This document shows, piece after piece, positions 45,696 through 55,714 of a stretch of DNA of 64,000 nucleotides. The position numbers were made by a program, and so were the translations under genes. The notes beneath the pieces were generated by a model. It ran no database searches and was not told where the DNA came from. It saw only the letters and a list, made by a program, of their open reading frames with translations. The number at the start of each line of letters is the position of its first letter. Within the stretch, counting starts at the first letter, position 1. Source of the stretch: Oscillospiraceae bacterium (GTDB lineage: Bacteria > Bacillota > Clostridia > Oscillospirales > Oscillospiraceae); the NCBI GenBank assembly GCA_015067495.1, contig SVMI01000003.1:116971-180970 (forward strand), in the 5' to 3' direction.

Positions 45696-47501
45696 ATGGA
45701 GAGAATCAGGAAATCAATGCTGCAACAGGTTCTTTGTATGGCTTTGTCGCTGCTGTTGCTGCTGACACTACTGCCGCAGGTGACATTTGCTGCCGATACA
45801 GACCGTTACGGCTATACAAAACTGGAAAGCGCGAAAGAAAAGAAGCTTTATGGCATGCTTGTCGATGCGGTGGAAGACTGTAAGGATGAGCTTGCTGTAT
45901 CTGCTGAGGGCTTCACCCTTGCTGAACTTGAGAGTGCTTCCCAGATGGTCGGTCGTGATTACCCGGAGTTTTTCTACTATCAGACCTATGGTGCGTCTCA
46001 TATCGACGGCATCGTACAGAAGATTTATTTTAAGTATATTCTGAACGGTCAGCTGGTTCAGGGCAATAGCCCGGAGCTGAAGGCAGCCCGCGCAGCACTG
46101 GACAAAAAGGTCAATGAGATCGTCAAGGGTGCCACGGGTGACAACTATCAGAAGGCACTGTACCTGCACGATTATCTCGTCAACAACCTTATTTATCAGA
46201 GCACCAATAATGATCAGAATGCCTACGGCGCACTGATTGAAGGTAAGGCGGTATGCGCCGGTTACAGCCATGCCTATCAGCTGCTGCTGCGCAAGGTGGG
46301 CATTGAAAGCTTTTACATCACCGGTGAGTCCAAGGGCATTCCCCATGCATGGCTGCTGGTATTTTTGAACGACGAATGCTATTACACCGATGTTACATGG
46401 GATGACCCTATGACACCCGACGGTCATCAGATCCTGGGTCACTATTATTTTAATATGTCCTACGACGACATCAGCAAGGATCACACGACGGATGCTGATT
46501 ACGCCCAATGGCTGCCTAAGAAGCATGACCATAAGGATATGTATTACTTTGAGCATGATGCCCGGGAAGGTAACGGTATCGGTTGGTTTAACAGCAGTAC
46601 AACTTCCGCAACGCTCTATAACCACCTGAAAAAGGAAGGTAACTTCTACTATTGCGATTTCCGCTACGATGATGCCAATATGGAAGATTGGCTGAAGGAT
46701 GCGATCAATAGCCTGAGCGGTCAGTTGGGCGGTGTTCAAGGGGCATCGTGGGAAACAATCGGAAATGAGTACATGCTTACCATCACAACGCAGGTACAGT
46801 CCCATACCATCAGTAAGGTGAGTGCGAAAGCAGCCACCTGCCGGAGCGAGGGCAATACGGAGTACTACGTTTGCACCACCTGCAATCAGTATTTCAAGGA
46901 TGCCAACGGCGATCAGGAGATCGCAGATAAGAACTCTGTGAAGATCGCAATGAAGGCACATACGCCCGGCAGTTGGAAAACAGATGCCCATAACCACTGG
47001 AAAGAATGCACAGCCGACGGCTGCAAGACCATGATCGCAGGCACAAGTGCAATTCATGTCGACCAGAACGGTGATCAGCGTTGCGATACCTGCAGCTATC
47101 AGCTGCCGTCGAACGATTCCACCGATCCGACCAATCCTACGAATCCGACCAATCCGACCAATCCGACCAATCCCACCAATCCCACTGAGGTTGTTACGGA
47201 TCCCACAGAGGAAGTAACGGATCCCACCGAGGAAAGCACCGAACCGACACAGGGCGAAACCGATCCCACCGAGGAAAGCACACCTTCTACGGAAGAAACA
47301 ACACCTTCCGGCGATGACCCGACTGATCCGACGGAACCTTCTGCACCTGCGGCAACAGATCCCACGAAGCCCGCCGATCCGGCAGGGGATGCAGGTCTGC
47401 CGATCGATCCGAAGCTCCTCATTCTGGCAGCGGCGGTGGTTGGTTTGATCGGTATCATTGCCGTGATCGCCTCGCTTACACGGAAAAAGCGTAAGGCTTG
47501 A
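45696..47501 (+). CDS. Secreted transglutaminase-like protein with Thr/Pro repeat stalk and C-terminal TM anchor
   Basis: Signal peptide; AVCAGYSHAYQLLLRKVGIES...HAWLLVFL...YYTDVTWDDP triad; (PTN)n; C-term TM + RKKRKA. Confidence 0.88.
   Translation: MERIRKSMLQQVLCMALSLLLLLTLLPQVTFAADTDRYGYTKLESAKEKKLYGMLVDAVEDCKDELAVSAEGFTLAELESASQMVGRDYPEFFYYQTYGASHIDGIVQKIYFKYILNGQLVQGNSPELKAARAALDKKVNEIVKGATGDNYQKALYLHDYLVNNLIYQSTNNDQNAYGALIEGKAVCAGYSHAYQLLLRKVGIESFYITGESKGIPHAWLLVFLNDECYYTDVTWDDPMTPDGHQILGHYYFNMSYDDISKDHTTDADYAQWLPKKHDHKDMYYFEHDAREGNGIGWFNSSTTSATLYNHLKKEGNFYYCDFRYDDANMEDWLKDAINSLSGQLGGVQGASWETIGNEYMLTITTQVQSHTISKVSAKAATCRSEGNTEYYVCTTCNQYFKDANGDQEIADKNSVKIAMKAHTPGSWKTDAHNHWKECTADGCKTMIAGTSAIHVDQNGDQRCDTCSYQLPSNDSTDPTNPTNPTNPTNPTNPTNPTEVVTDPTEEVTDPTEESTEPTQGETDPTEESTPSTEETTPSGDDPTDPTEPSAPAATDPTKPADPAGDAGLPIDPKLLILAAAVVGLIGIIAVIASLTRKKRKA
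47125..47185 (+). repeat. In-frame 9-bp tandem repeats (NPT units) in the stalk
   Basis: gaccaatcc-type repeats, about six units. Confidence 0.85.
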
Positions 47502-47515
47502 AAAGGAGCAATAGA

Positions 47516-48307
47516 ATGAAAATTTATGTCATGGTCGATATTGAAGGCATCAGCGGAGTCTACTGCAGTGAGCAGGTCACACCTGCCAGCGGCAGATTTG
47601 CCGAGGGCAGAAAGTATATGACTGAGGACATCAATGCCTGCGTTGCAGGTCTTCGCGATGCGGGTGTGGATGAGATCATCGTTCACGACTGCCATGGCGG
47701 CAGCTATTCGCTGAACTGGGCGGATGTTTCTCCGGAAGCAGACGGCTACATCTGCGGCACTATCGGTGATTCACGGTATGTGGATATTGATGACTGTGAT
47801 GGTCTGATCCTGCTTGGCTATCATGCGATGGCGGGTACTGCGGGAGCTGTGTTGGAGCATACCTACTCCTCCAAGCGAATCCAAAATATGTACATCAACG
47901 ATGTTTTGGTGGGAGAGACCGCAGTGGATGCGGCAATTGCCGGAGAGCATGGTGTGCCGGTGATCATGGTCAGCGGTGACGATAAGCTCTGTGCCGAAGC
48001 CAAGCGCTTTTTGCCGGATGTGGTGACAGCGCAGGTCAAGAAAGGCTTGTCCACTCAGGGAGCGGTCTTGCTTCCGCCGGAAAAGGCACACCGGCTCATT
48101 CATGACAAGGCAATGGAGGCGGTTAAGAAGCTGCCGTTGATCAAACCCTATGTCATTCCTGCACCGATCACGCATAAAATTGAGCTGATGGAGCGATGCC
48201 AGCTACCCAATGCGGCGGGAAAGCCCTATATGAACGTAATCGACGGACGCGCGTATTCTGTTGCAGCAGATTCTGTTGAAGAAGCAAGAATGCGTTCCGG
48301 CGGCTGA
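47516..48307 (+). CDS. M55 family metallopeptidase (D-aminopeptidase DppA-like)
   Basis: MKIYVMVDIEGISGVYCSEQ; HDCHGGSYSLNW; LLGYHAMAGT. Confidence 0.92.
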   Translation: MKIYVMVDIEGISGVYCSEQVTPASGRFAEGRKYMTEDINACVAGLRDAGVDEIIVHDCHGGSYSLNWADVSPEADGYICGTIGDSRYVDIDDCDGLILLGYHAMAGTAGAVLEHTYSSKRIQNMYINDVLVGETAVDAAIAGEHGVPVIMVSGDDKLCAEAKRFLPDVVTAQVKKGLSTQGAVLLPPEKAHRLIHDKAMEAVKKLPLIKPYVIPAPITHKIELMERCQLPNAAGKPYMNVIDGRAYSVAADSVEEARMRSGG

Positions 48308-48333
48308 CAATTGTGAAATCTAAAAAATAGTTC

Positions 48334-48371
48334 AAATCCCTTCCGTTAAGAAATTGACAGAAGGGATTTTT
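48334..48371 (+). terminator. Terminator of M55 gene; overlaps the -35 of the downstream promoter
   Basis: aaatcccttc...gaagggattttttt. Confidence 0.75.
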
Positions 48372-48382
48372 TTCGGTATTAT
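48354..48382 (+). promoter_or_regulatory. Promoter of rhamnose operon
   Basis: TTGACA - 17 bp - TATTAT. Confidence 0.75.
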
Positions 48383-48478
48383 ATAGTGTGAGATAACTGC
48401 GGGAACGGCATTGGTCTGTCAAGTCCGCACAAATGGTAAAATAATTAAAAATAAACATATTTCAGGAGGTTACGAATC

Positions 48479-49753
48479 ATGAGTGAAACAAAGATCGCAA
48501 ATGCCTATGAATACGCAAAGGGTGTCTATGCCGCTATGGGCATCGACGTGGAAGCTGCAATGGAAAAGCTGGCAGCTGTTCCCGTTGCGCTGCACTGCTG
48601 GCAGGGCGATGATGTCCGCGGTTTTGACACCGACCCCAGCAAGCCCCTGACCGGTGGCATCCAGACCACCGGCAACTACCCCGGCCGCGCACGTACCCCG
48701 GAGGAGCTGATGGCTGATATCGACATGGTTCTGAAGCTCTGCCCCGGCACCAAGAAGATGAACCTCCATGCAAGCTATGCCATTTTTGAGGATGGCGAGT
48801 GGGCAGACCGGGACAAGCTGGAGCCCAAGCACTTCAAGAAGTGGGTGGATTTCTGCAAGGAGCGCGGTCTGGGCTGTGACTTCAACCCCACCTTCTTCTC
48901 CCATCCCAAGTGCGATCCGCTGACCCTGACCTCCCCCAATGAGGAGACTCGCCGCTTCTGGATCGACCACGGCAAGGCATGTATCCGTATTTCCCAGTAT
49001 CTTGCCGAAGAGCTGGGTCAGCCCTGCATCATGAACATCTGGACCGGCGACGGTTTCAAGGATGTTCCTGCTGACCGCCTTGGACCGAGAGTGCGCTACA
49101 AGGAGTCCATTGACGAGATCCTCTCCGAGCCTTTCGACTTTAATAAGGTCAAGCCCTGTGTGGAATCCAAGGTCTTCGGTATCGGCGTGGAAGCTTACAC
49201 CGCCGGTTCTGCGGAGTTTGCGCTGGGCTATGCGGCAATGAACAAGGATCGCTGCATCCCCCTGATGGACAACGGTCACTACCACCCCACTGAAGTAGTC
49301 TCCGACAAGATCCCCGCGCTGCTTGCCTTCTTCCCCGAGATCGCCCTGCACGTCACCCGTCCCATCCGCTGGGACTCTGACCACGTTGTTCTGTTTGACG
49401 ACGAGACCAAGGAGATTGCCAAGGAGATCGTCCGCTGCGGCGGTCTTGAAGGCTCTGTCAAGATCGCGCTGGACTATTTTGATGCCTCCATCAACCGCAT
49501 CGCCGCATGGACTGTCGGCTTCCGTAACTTCCAGAAGGCACTGCTGAATGCGCTGCTTTGCCCCAACGAGGAGCTGAAGGCAATGCAGGACAGCGACAAC
49601 TGGACGGAGCTGCTGGTCCGTCAGGAAGAGCAGAAGACCCTGCCCTTCGGCGAGATCTGGAACGAATACTGCCGCCGCTGCAACGCCCCCGTTGACGGCG
49701 AATGGTTTGCCATCGTCAAGAAGTACGAAGCAGAAGTTCTTTCTGCGCGCTAA
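48479..49753 (+). CDS. rhaA: L-rhamnose isomerase
   Basis: VALHCWQGDDVRGFD; GGIQTTGNYPGRART; MNLHASYAIFEDGEW; FNPTFFSHPKCD. Confidence 0.95.
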   Translation: MSETKIANAYEYAKGVYAAMGIDVEAAMEKLAAVPVALHCWQGDDVRGFDTDPSKPLTGGIQTTGNYPGRARTPEELMADIDMVLKLCPGTKKMNLHASYAIFEDGEWADRDKLEPKHFKKWVDFCKERGLGCDFNPTFFSHPKCDPLTLTSPNEETRRFWIDHGKACIRISQYLAEELGQPCIMNIWTGDGFKDVPADRLGPRVRYKESIDEILSEPFDFNKVKPCVESKVFGIGVEAYTAGSAEFALGYAAMNKDRCIPLMDNGHYHPTEVVSDKIPALLAFFPEIALHVTRPIRWDSDHVVLFDDETKEIAKEIVRCGGLEGSVKIALDYFDASINRIAAWTVGFRNFQKALLNALLCPNEELKAMQDSDNWTELLVRQEEQKTLPFGEIWNEYCRRCNAPVDGEWFAIVKKYEAEVLSAR

Positions 49754-49765
49754 GGAGGAAGAAAG

Positions 49766-50845
49766 ATGTTTTTTGAGAAGAACGCAACGCTCCTGAAGGA
49801 GTTTTCCCGTGTTTCCAAGACTGCCGGTGCCCGTGCTGACTACGTTCAGGGCGGCGGCGGCAACACCTCCGTCAAGCTCTCTGACGGTCTGATGGCGATC
49901 AAGGCCTCCGGCTTCTGCCTTTCCGACATCGAGCCGGATAAGGCATACGCCGTTCTGGACGGCGCCGCAGTCCGTGAGTTCTACCTGACCAGCGAGCCTG
50001 ACCAGTTTGAAAACGTGGAAACTGCCGGTTCCACCAAGGCAAAGGAATCCGTCAAGACCATCGAGGGTCTTGCACAGCTGCGTCCCTCTGTGGAAGCCGG
50101 TTTCCATTCCATTTTGAAGAAGTTTGTTGTCCATACCCACAGCGTTTATGCAAACCTCGCTGCCTGCGCGGTCAACTGCAAGGAAATCTGCGAGGCTGCC
50201 TTTGCAGGTGCTGATTACAGCTGGGGCATGGTTCCCTATGTGGATCCCGGCGCAAACCTGACCTTCGCCATCCGTAACGAGCTGCGCCGCGTGGAGGCGG
50301 AGACCGGCAAGGTTCCTTCCATCATCATCATGCAGAACCACGGCATCATCGCCCATGACGACGACCCCGATGCCTGCCTTGCCTTGCACGCAGATGCCAA
50401 CGAGCGTCTGGCAAAGCAGTTCGGCATCACGGGCGATTGCTTCCCCAAGGTGGAGATCAGGGAAGTGGAGGAGGGGCTTTATGAGGCAGCAACTCCCTAC
50501 CTGACGGAAGCTTTGGCAAAGGGGGATTACACCGAGCAGTTCCTGTTGGAGCAGCCGCTGTACCCGGACCAGATGGTCTTCCTGATCGGCACCTTCTCCA
50601 TGGATAAGGATACCGTCGAGGAAGGTCAGTGCGTCGCTGACAGCAAGACAGGCCGCGTCCTGATGCGTATGGATGCCAAGAAGGCACAGGTTCTTGCAGA
50701 GACCCTGACCGCTGTGGTGTTTGTCATCACCAACATCAAGGCAGCGGGTCATCCGCTGTCCACCATGGGCGAAGCCGCTAAAAACTTCATTGCCAACTGG
50801 GAAAGCGAAAAGTACCGCAAGTCCTTGGCAGGTAAGAAAGGTTGA
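49766..50845 (+). CDS. Class II aldolase/adducin family protein (RhaD-like)
   Basis: VQGGGGNTSVKLSDG; FVVHTHSVYANLAAC; IIIMQNHGIIAHDDD. Confidence 0.88.
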   Translation: MFFEKNATLLKEFSRVSKTAGARADYVQGGGGNTSVKLSDGLMAIKASGFCLSDIEPDKAYAVLDGAAVREFYLTSEPDQFENVETAGSTKAKESVKTIEGLAQLRPSVEAGFHSILKKFVVHTHSVYANLAACAVNCKEICEAAFAGADYSWGMVPYVDPGANLTFAIRNELRRVEAETGKVPSIIIMQNHGIIAHDDDPDACLALHADANERLAKQFGITGDCFPKVEIREVEEGLYEAATPYLTEALAKGDYTEQFLLEQPLYPDQMVFLIGTFSMDKDTVEEGQCVADSKTGRVLMRMDAKKAQVLAETLTAVVFVITNIKAAGHPLSTMGEAAKNFIANWESEKYRKSLAGKKG

Positions 50846-50849
50846 TATT

Positions 50850-52307
50850 ATGAAAAATTTACTCGCTTTTGATCTCGGCGCGAGCAACGGTCGTGCGATT
50901 TTGGGACAGCTGGAAAACGGTAAGCTGACCATGCGCGAGCTGCACCGCTTTGAAAACAACTACATCGAAATGAACGGCGTGTTCTACTGGGATCTGCCCT
51001 ATCTGTACGCCCAGCTGAAGCAGGGTCTGCTTGCCTTTAAGCAGGCGAATGTGGGTGATCTTGATTGCTTCGGCATTGACACTTGGGGCGTTGACTACGG
51101 TCTGCTGGACAGAAACGGTCATCTGCTGGGCAATCCCCGCGCTTACCGCTACGCGGTGGACGAGGATTTCGAGGAGACGTGGAAAACTGTTGATTTTCCG
51201 ACCCTTTTCGAGCGCACCGGCATTGCCAACATGAATTTCAATACAGTCTATCAGCTCTATCGCCGCAAGCGCGAGGGCGACGTTGCTCTCGAGCAAGCAC
51301 AGAAGCTGCTGCTGATGCCCGATCTGTTGGGTTATTTCCTGACGGGTGAAGTGAAGTCTGAGTACACAAATGTCACCACCGCAATGCTTTATAACCCCAC
51401 CACCAAGGACTGGGATTGGGAGACCATCCGCGCATTGGGTCTTCCTGAGCATATCTTTACCGAGATGGATCGGGCAGGCTGCCTGCGTGGCAAGCTGCGT
51501 CCTGAGCTGGCAGAGGAGTTGGGTCTGAATCAGGCGAATTTCGCAGCCGTCGGCACCCATGATACCGCCTCTGCTGTGGCAGCCATCCCCGGCGAGGGCA
51601 GCTTCGCATTCTGCTCCTCCGGCACATGGTCGCTGTTCGGTGTTGAGACCGACAAGCCCATCCTGCGCGACGATGTCCGCGATGCCAACTTCTCCAACGA
51701 AGGCACCATTCAGGGCGGTTTCCGTCCCCTGAAGAATATCATGGGTCTGTGGCTCATTCAGGAGTGCCGCAGAGATTGGATCAAGGCCGGCACCAAGTAC
51801 AGCTGGGACGAGATCGTACAGGAGGCCAAGAAGGCAGAACCTCTGCGCTCGGTCATTGATCCCGATTATGGCGAATTTTTTGCCGGCGGCAACATGGTCG
51901 CCAAGATCCGAAAGTTCTGTGCAGATACGAACCAGCCCATTCCCGAAACTGTCGGTCAGATCGCACGCTGCATCTATGAATCTCTGGCACTGAAGTACCG
52001 CTGGGCGCTGGAACGCCTTGAGGAGATCAAGGGTCAGCCCATCGACACCCTGAACATCGTTGGCGGCGGCATCCAGAACAAGCTGCTCAACCAGATGGTG
52101 GCAGACTCCATCAACCGCCCCGTCATCACCGGCCCCGTTGAGGGCGCTGCCATCGGTAACCTCTTGGCGCAGGCAATGGCTTTGGGCGAGATCAAGGATC
52201 TTACCGAGCTGCGTCAGGTGGTGCGTAACTCTGAAGCGGTTGAGACCTATCAGCCCAATCACACACAGGCTTGGGAAGATGCTTATCAGCGTCTGCTGAA
52301 GCTGTAA
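50850..52307 (+). CDS. rhaB: Rhamnulokinase
   Basis: MKNLLAFDLGASNGRAILGQL; GIDTWGVDYGLLD; GTHDTASAVAAIP; NIVGGGIQNKLLNQMVAD. Confidence 0.95.
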   Translation: MKNLLAFDLGASNGRAILGQLENGKLTMRELHRFENNYIEMNGVFYWDLPYLYAQLKQGLLAFKQANVGDLDCFGIDTWGVDYGLLDRNGHLLGNPRAYRYAVDEDFEETWKTVDFPTLFERTGIANMNFNTVYQLYRRKREGDVALEQAQKLLLMPDLLGYFLTGEVKSEYTNVTTAMLYNPTTKDWDWETIRALGLPEHIFTEMDRAGCLRGKLRPELAEELGLNQANFAAVGTHDTASAVAAIPGEGSFAFCSSGTWSLFGVETDKPILRDDVRDANFSNEGTIQGGFRPLKNIMGLWLIQECRRDWIKAGTKYSWDEIVQEAKKAEPLRSVIDPDYGEFFAGGNMVAKIRKFCADTNQPIPETVGQIARCIYESLALKYRWALERLEEIKGQPIDTLNIVGGGIQNKLLNQMVADSINRPVITGPVEGAAIGNLLAQAMALGEIKDLTELRQVVRNSEAVETYQPNHTQAWEDAYQRLLKL

Positions 52308-52337
52308 TCACATTATCAAACCGAAGGAGGATATTTT

Positions 52338-53630
52338 ATGAACATTCAATACATTCATCCCGCCGACCAACTGGTCATGTTTATGCAGCGCATCTATGAC
52401 AAAGGTCTGACGACAACCTCCGGCGGCAATCTCTCCATCAAAGATGACGAGGGTAACATCTGGATCACCCCCGCCGGTGTGGATAAGGGCACACTGACCC
52501 GGTCTGACATCGTCTGCGTCAAGTCTGACGGAACCATCGTCGGTACGCACAGACCCTCTTCCGAGCTGCCCTTCCATGCGTCTGTTTACAAAATGCGCCC
52601 GGATCTGCAGGCAGTTCTGCATGCCCACCCTTCCGCACTGGTAGCATTCTCCATCGCCCGCTGCTGCCCGAATCTGGATCTGATCCCCTCGGTGCGCAAG
52701 GTCTGCACCGACGTGCAGATCGCGAAGTACGATGTCCCCGGCAGCGATGCACTGGGCGAGAAGATCGGTGAGGTTTTTGCCCGGGGCTGCGACATTGCAA
52801 TCTTGGAAAACCACGGTGTCTGCATCGGTGCAAAGGATATGTTTACCGCATTCCAGCGGTTTGAAACGCTGAACTACACCGCGACGCTTGAGGGGCTTGC
52901 AAAGAAGATCGGCAAGGTGCGCCCGCTGCCCACCGATGCCTACCGCATCAGCAGCACCCAGTTCCACACCAAGATGGACGATTTCATTCCCCGCACCCGT
53001 ACCTCTGAGGAACTGGCTGCCCGCCGTGACATGATCACCCTGATCAAGCGTTCCTACAAGATGGGTCTGTTTACCGCCAACCATGGCACTTACTCCGTCC
53101 GTCTGGCTGACGGCAGCTTCCTGATCACGCCCTTCGGCTATGACAGAGCGTATCTGCAGGAGGATGATCTTGTCCGCGTCAAGGGCGGCATGAAGGAGCA
53201 GGGCAAGACCCCCTCCCGTGCGGTCAACTTCCATGAGAAAATCTACCAGAAGCAGCCTGAGATCAAGGCGATCCTGCAGGCACATCCCGTCCACTCCATG
53301 GCATTTGCCGTGACGGATGCGGAATTTGATCCCCGCACCATTCCGGAAAGCTACATCCTGCTGCGGGATGTGAAGAAGCTGCCCTATGAGAACATCTACA
53401 TCGATGCAGATGCGACTGCGGATGAGTTCAGCCCCTCCCGTCCTGCCATGATGGTTGAAAACAGCTGCGTCGTCGTCACCGGCGAAAGCCTGCTGCAGGC
53501 GTTTGACCGTTTGGAGGTCATGGAATCCACTGCAACGTCTATCATTTTGTCCAAGGAGGTCGGTCCGATCGTGCATATTACGGACGAAGAAGTTGACGAC
53601 CTGAAGGTGGCATTCCACTTAAAAGATTGA
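52338..53630 (+). CDS. Tandem (two-domain) class II aldolase/adducin family protein
   Basis: Domain 1 TSGGNLSI...LHAHPSALVAF...LENHGVCIG; domain 2 NHGTYSVR...LQAHPVHSMAF...VENSCVVV. Confidence 0.87.
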   Translation: MNIQYIHPADQLVMFMQRIYDKGLTTTSGGNLSIKDDEGNIWITPAGVDKGTLTRSDIVCVKSDGTIVGTHRPSSELPFHASVYKMRPDLQAVLHAHPSALVAFSIARCCPNLDLIPSVRKVCTDVQIAKYDVPGSDALGEKIGEVFARGCDIAILENHGVCIGAKDMFTAFQRFETLNYTATLEGLAKKIGKVRPLPTDAYRISSTQFHTKMDDFIPRTRTSEELAARRDMITLIKRSYKMGLFTANHGTYSVRLADGSFLITPFGYDRAYLQEDDLVRVKGGMKEQGKTPSRAVNFHEKIYQKQPEIKAILQAHPVHSMAFAVTDAEFDPRTIPESYILLRDVKKLPYENIYIDADATADEFSPSRPAMMVENSCVVVTGESLLQAFDRLEVMESTATSIILSKEVGPIVHITDEEVDDLKVAFHLKD

Positions 53631-53645
53631 AAGAACGGTGATGGA

Positions 53646-55658
53646 ATGAAAATGCACGGCATTTCCGTGTGCAACCCGGTGGACATTGATCGCGATTATC
53701 TGTTGTACACTGTGGAATACGCACACAAAATGGGCTTTGACCACCTGCAGGTGATCGGCCCGATCCACGACTACGTAAAGGGCAATATCGAGGGCATGAC
53801 CCCTTACCGCAAGTACGCACAGTTCAACGACGAGAAGGACGATGCGTACGTTGCGATGAATCTCGACGTGGTGAACGAAGCCTGCAAAAAGGCACATGAC
53901 TACGGCATCAGAACCTACATGTGGCATCACGAGCTGGCAGTACCTGCCCGTTTTCAGGAGGTCTATCCCGAGATCCGCAACAGCTACGGCGACGTGGAGA
54001 TCACACATCCCCTGATCAAGGACTTTTTAGAGGAAAAAATCAAGGATTTCTTCCATTTTTACCCCTATTTCGACGGAATTATCCTGACTTTGCACGAAAC
54101 CCAGATCCCCCTTCTGAAGCTGAAAAATCAGAAGCTTGACAAGATCGAGCGGGTGCAGTACGTCACGAAGATCCTCTATGATTCCTGCAAGGCACTGGGC
54201 AAGGAGCTGATCGTCCGTCCCTTCGCCAGTATCGAGGAAGATTACGTGATGATGACCGCGGCTTATGAGCAGATCTCCAAGGATCTGGTCATCATGGACA
54301 AGTGGACGCAGTTTGACTGGAGTCTGACCATGCCCAGCAACCGTTTCTACAGCAAGATCAAGAACAATCCTCTGTTGGTGGAGGCTGACATTTTCGGCGA
54401 ATTTTTCGGCAAGGGCAGATTGCCCCTGATGCTCAAGGAGCATATCAAGGAGAAATTCCGTTACTGCGCTCAGTTCGCGCCCAACGGCTATGTCGCCCGC
54501 ATCGACCGTGCCGGTGAAATTCCCTTTGATAGTGTCAACGAGGTCAACCTGAATATCTATGCTGCCGCACTGCGTGGCGGCGACGTGGATGAGGCGATCG
54601 AGAAGTTCTTTGCGGAGAAGTATGGCACATATGCCGCTGAAGTCAAGGCACTGATGGAGCCGACGGAGGAGATCCTCAAGAAGACCATCTATACCTCCGG
54701 GTACTACTTCTCTGAGCTGAGCTATTTCCCGGCTCTTAATCATTCCAAAAATCATTTCTATTTTGAGATGATGACCAAGGATTGCGCCCTTGCATCCAAT
54801 GAGTGGTTCATTCCCCGGGGCTGGAATCGCGGTTCAATCGCAGACTTGATCGCGGAAAAGGAGACAGCTGCCAAGGAAGCCGAGACGCTTTATGAACAGC
54901 TGCTGAAGCTGGAGGGCAAACTGGAAGCAGGGGAGTATCAGAAGCTGTGGCTGAAGTTCTATAATCTGAAGCTGGTCACGGCAATCTGGCTGGAGCTGAT
55001 CAAGACCTTCATTTACTACGCCCGCTTCTTTGAAACGAGAGATCCTGCGGATGAAGCGGCGCTGGAGAACGCGCTGAATGCGCTTCTTGCATATAACTGT
55101 GAGGGCTTTGACAAGCTGGGCGATGATTTCTACTGCAAATACTCCACCATCCAACACGAGAAGACGAATATCGACACCTTCGTTGAGAGCGTGCGCGCCG
55201 GCTTCCTCTTCGAAAAGGAGCAAAGAGCGCTGCTCGAAAATGACCCTGCTGTGCTGGACTTCATCCTCTGCGGCAGCGCCATGGAGGGTCACAAGATCCA
55301 AAAAGAAGTCAATTTCAGCGATACGCTGATGCGCGGCGGCGAACCCTTCCGCATCCCGGGCAATATGCGCGGCATGCAGTGGAGTCGCATCACCGCCCAT
55401 GGCTGGTTCAGCTACGAAGTCAAGGTGACCCCCAACGCGGTCAACCGCATCAAGCTGGTCATCGAGGGCATGAACGATCAGATCGATGCCAAGGTGACCA
55501 TCGGCGATCAGGAATATGTGATCTCCGAAGCCGCGGCGGGCAAGAAGGAGATCGAGCTTCTCTACACTGAAAGTGCCGGCAGCGACGTGACCCGGATTCG
55601 CATCGACAAGATCACCGGGAATGTTCCCTGTGTATTTCGCATTCAGGTCATGAAATGA
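53646..55658 (+). CDS. Putative glycoside-hydrolase-like protein, co-directional with rhamnose genes
   Basis: N-terminal TIM-barrel-like MKMHGISVCNPVDIDRDYLLYTVEYAHKMGFDHLQVIGPIHDY; WHHELAVP; family uncertain. Confidence 0.5.
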   Translation: MKMHGISVCNPVDIDRDYLLYTVEYAHKMGFDHLQVIGPIHDYVKGNIEGMTPYRKYAQFNDEKDDAYVAMNLDVVNEACKKAHDYGIRTYMWHHELAVPARFQEVYPEIRNSYGDVEITHPLIKDFLEEKIKDFFHFYPYFDGIILTLHETQIPLLKLKNQKLDKIERVQYVTKILYDSCKALGKELIVRPFASIEEDYVMMTAAYEQISKDLVIMDKWTQFDWSLTMPSNRFYSKIKNNPLLVEADIFGEFFGKGRLPLMLKEHIKEKFRYCAQFAPNGYVARIDRAGEIPFDSVNEVNLNIYAAALRGGDVDEAIEKFFAEKYGTYAAEVKALMEPTEEILKKTIYTSGYYFSELSYFPALNHSKNHFYFEMMTKDCALASNEWFIPRGWNRGSIADLIAEKETAAKEAETLYEQLLKLEGKLEAGEYQKLWLKFYNLKLVTAIWLELIKTFIYYARFFETRDPADEAALENALNALLAYNCEGFDKLGDDFYCKYSTIQHEKTNIDTFVESVRAGFLFEKEQRALLENDPAVLDFILCGSAMEGHKIQKEVNFSDTLMRGGEPFRIPGNMRGMQWSRITAHGWFSYEVKVTPNAVNRIKLVIEGMNDQIDAKVTIGDQEYVISEAAAGKKEIELLYTESAGSDVTRIRIDKITGNVPCVFRIQVMK

Positions 55659-55663
55659 TCAAA

Positions 55664-55694
55664 ATAAAAGAGGTCGGGCAAACCGACCTCTTTT
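55664..55694 (+). terminator. Rho-independent terminator
   Basis: aaaagaggtcgg-gcaaa-ccgacctcttttt. Confidence 0.88.
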
Positions 55695-55714
55695 TCGCAA
55701 AAGGAGAAAGAAAA

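Noticed and set aside
48470-50959. 829-aa minus-strand ORF
   Set aside because: Shadow of rhaA and the class II aldolase gene
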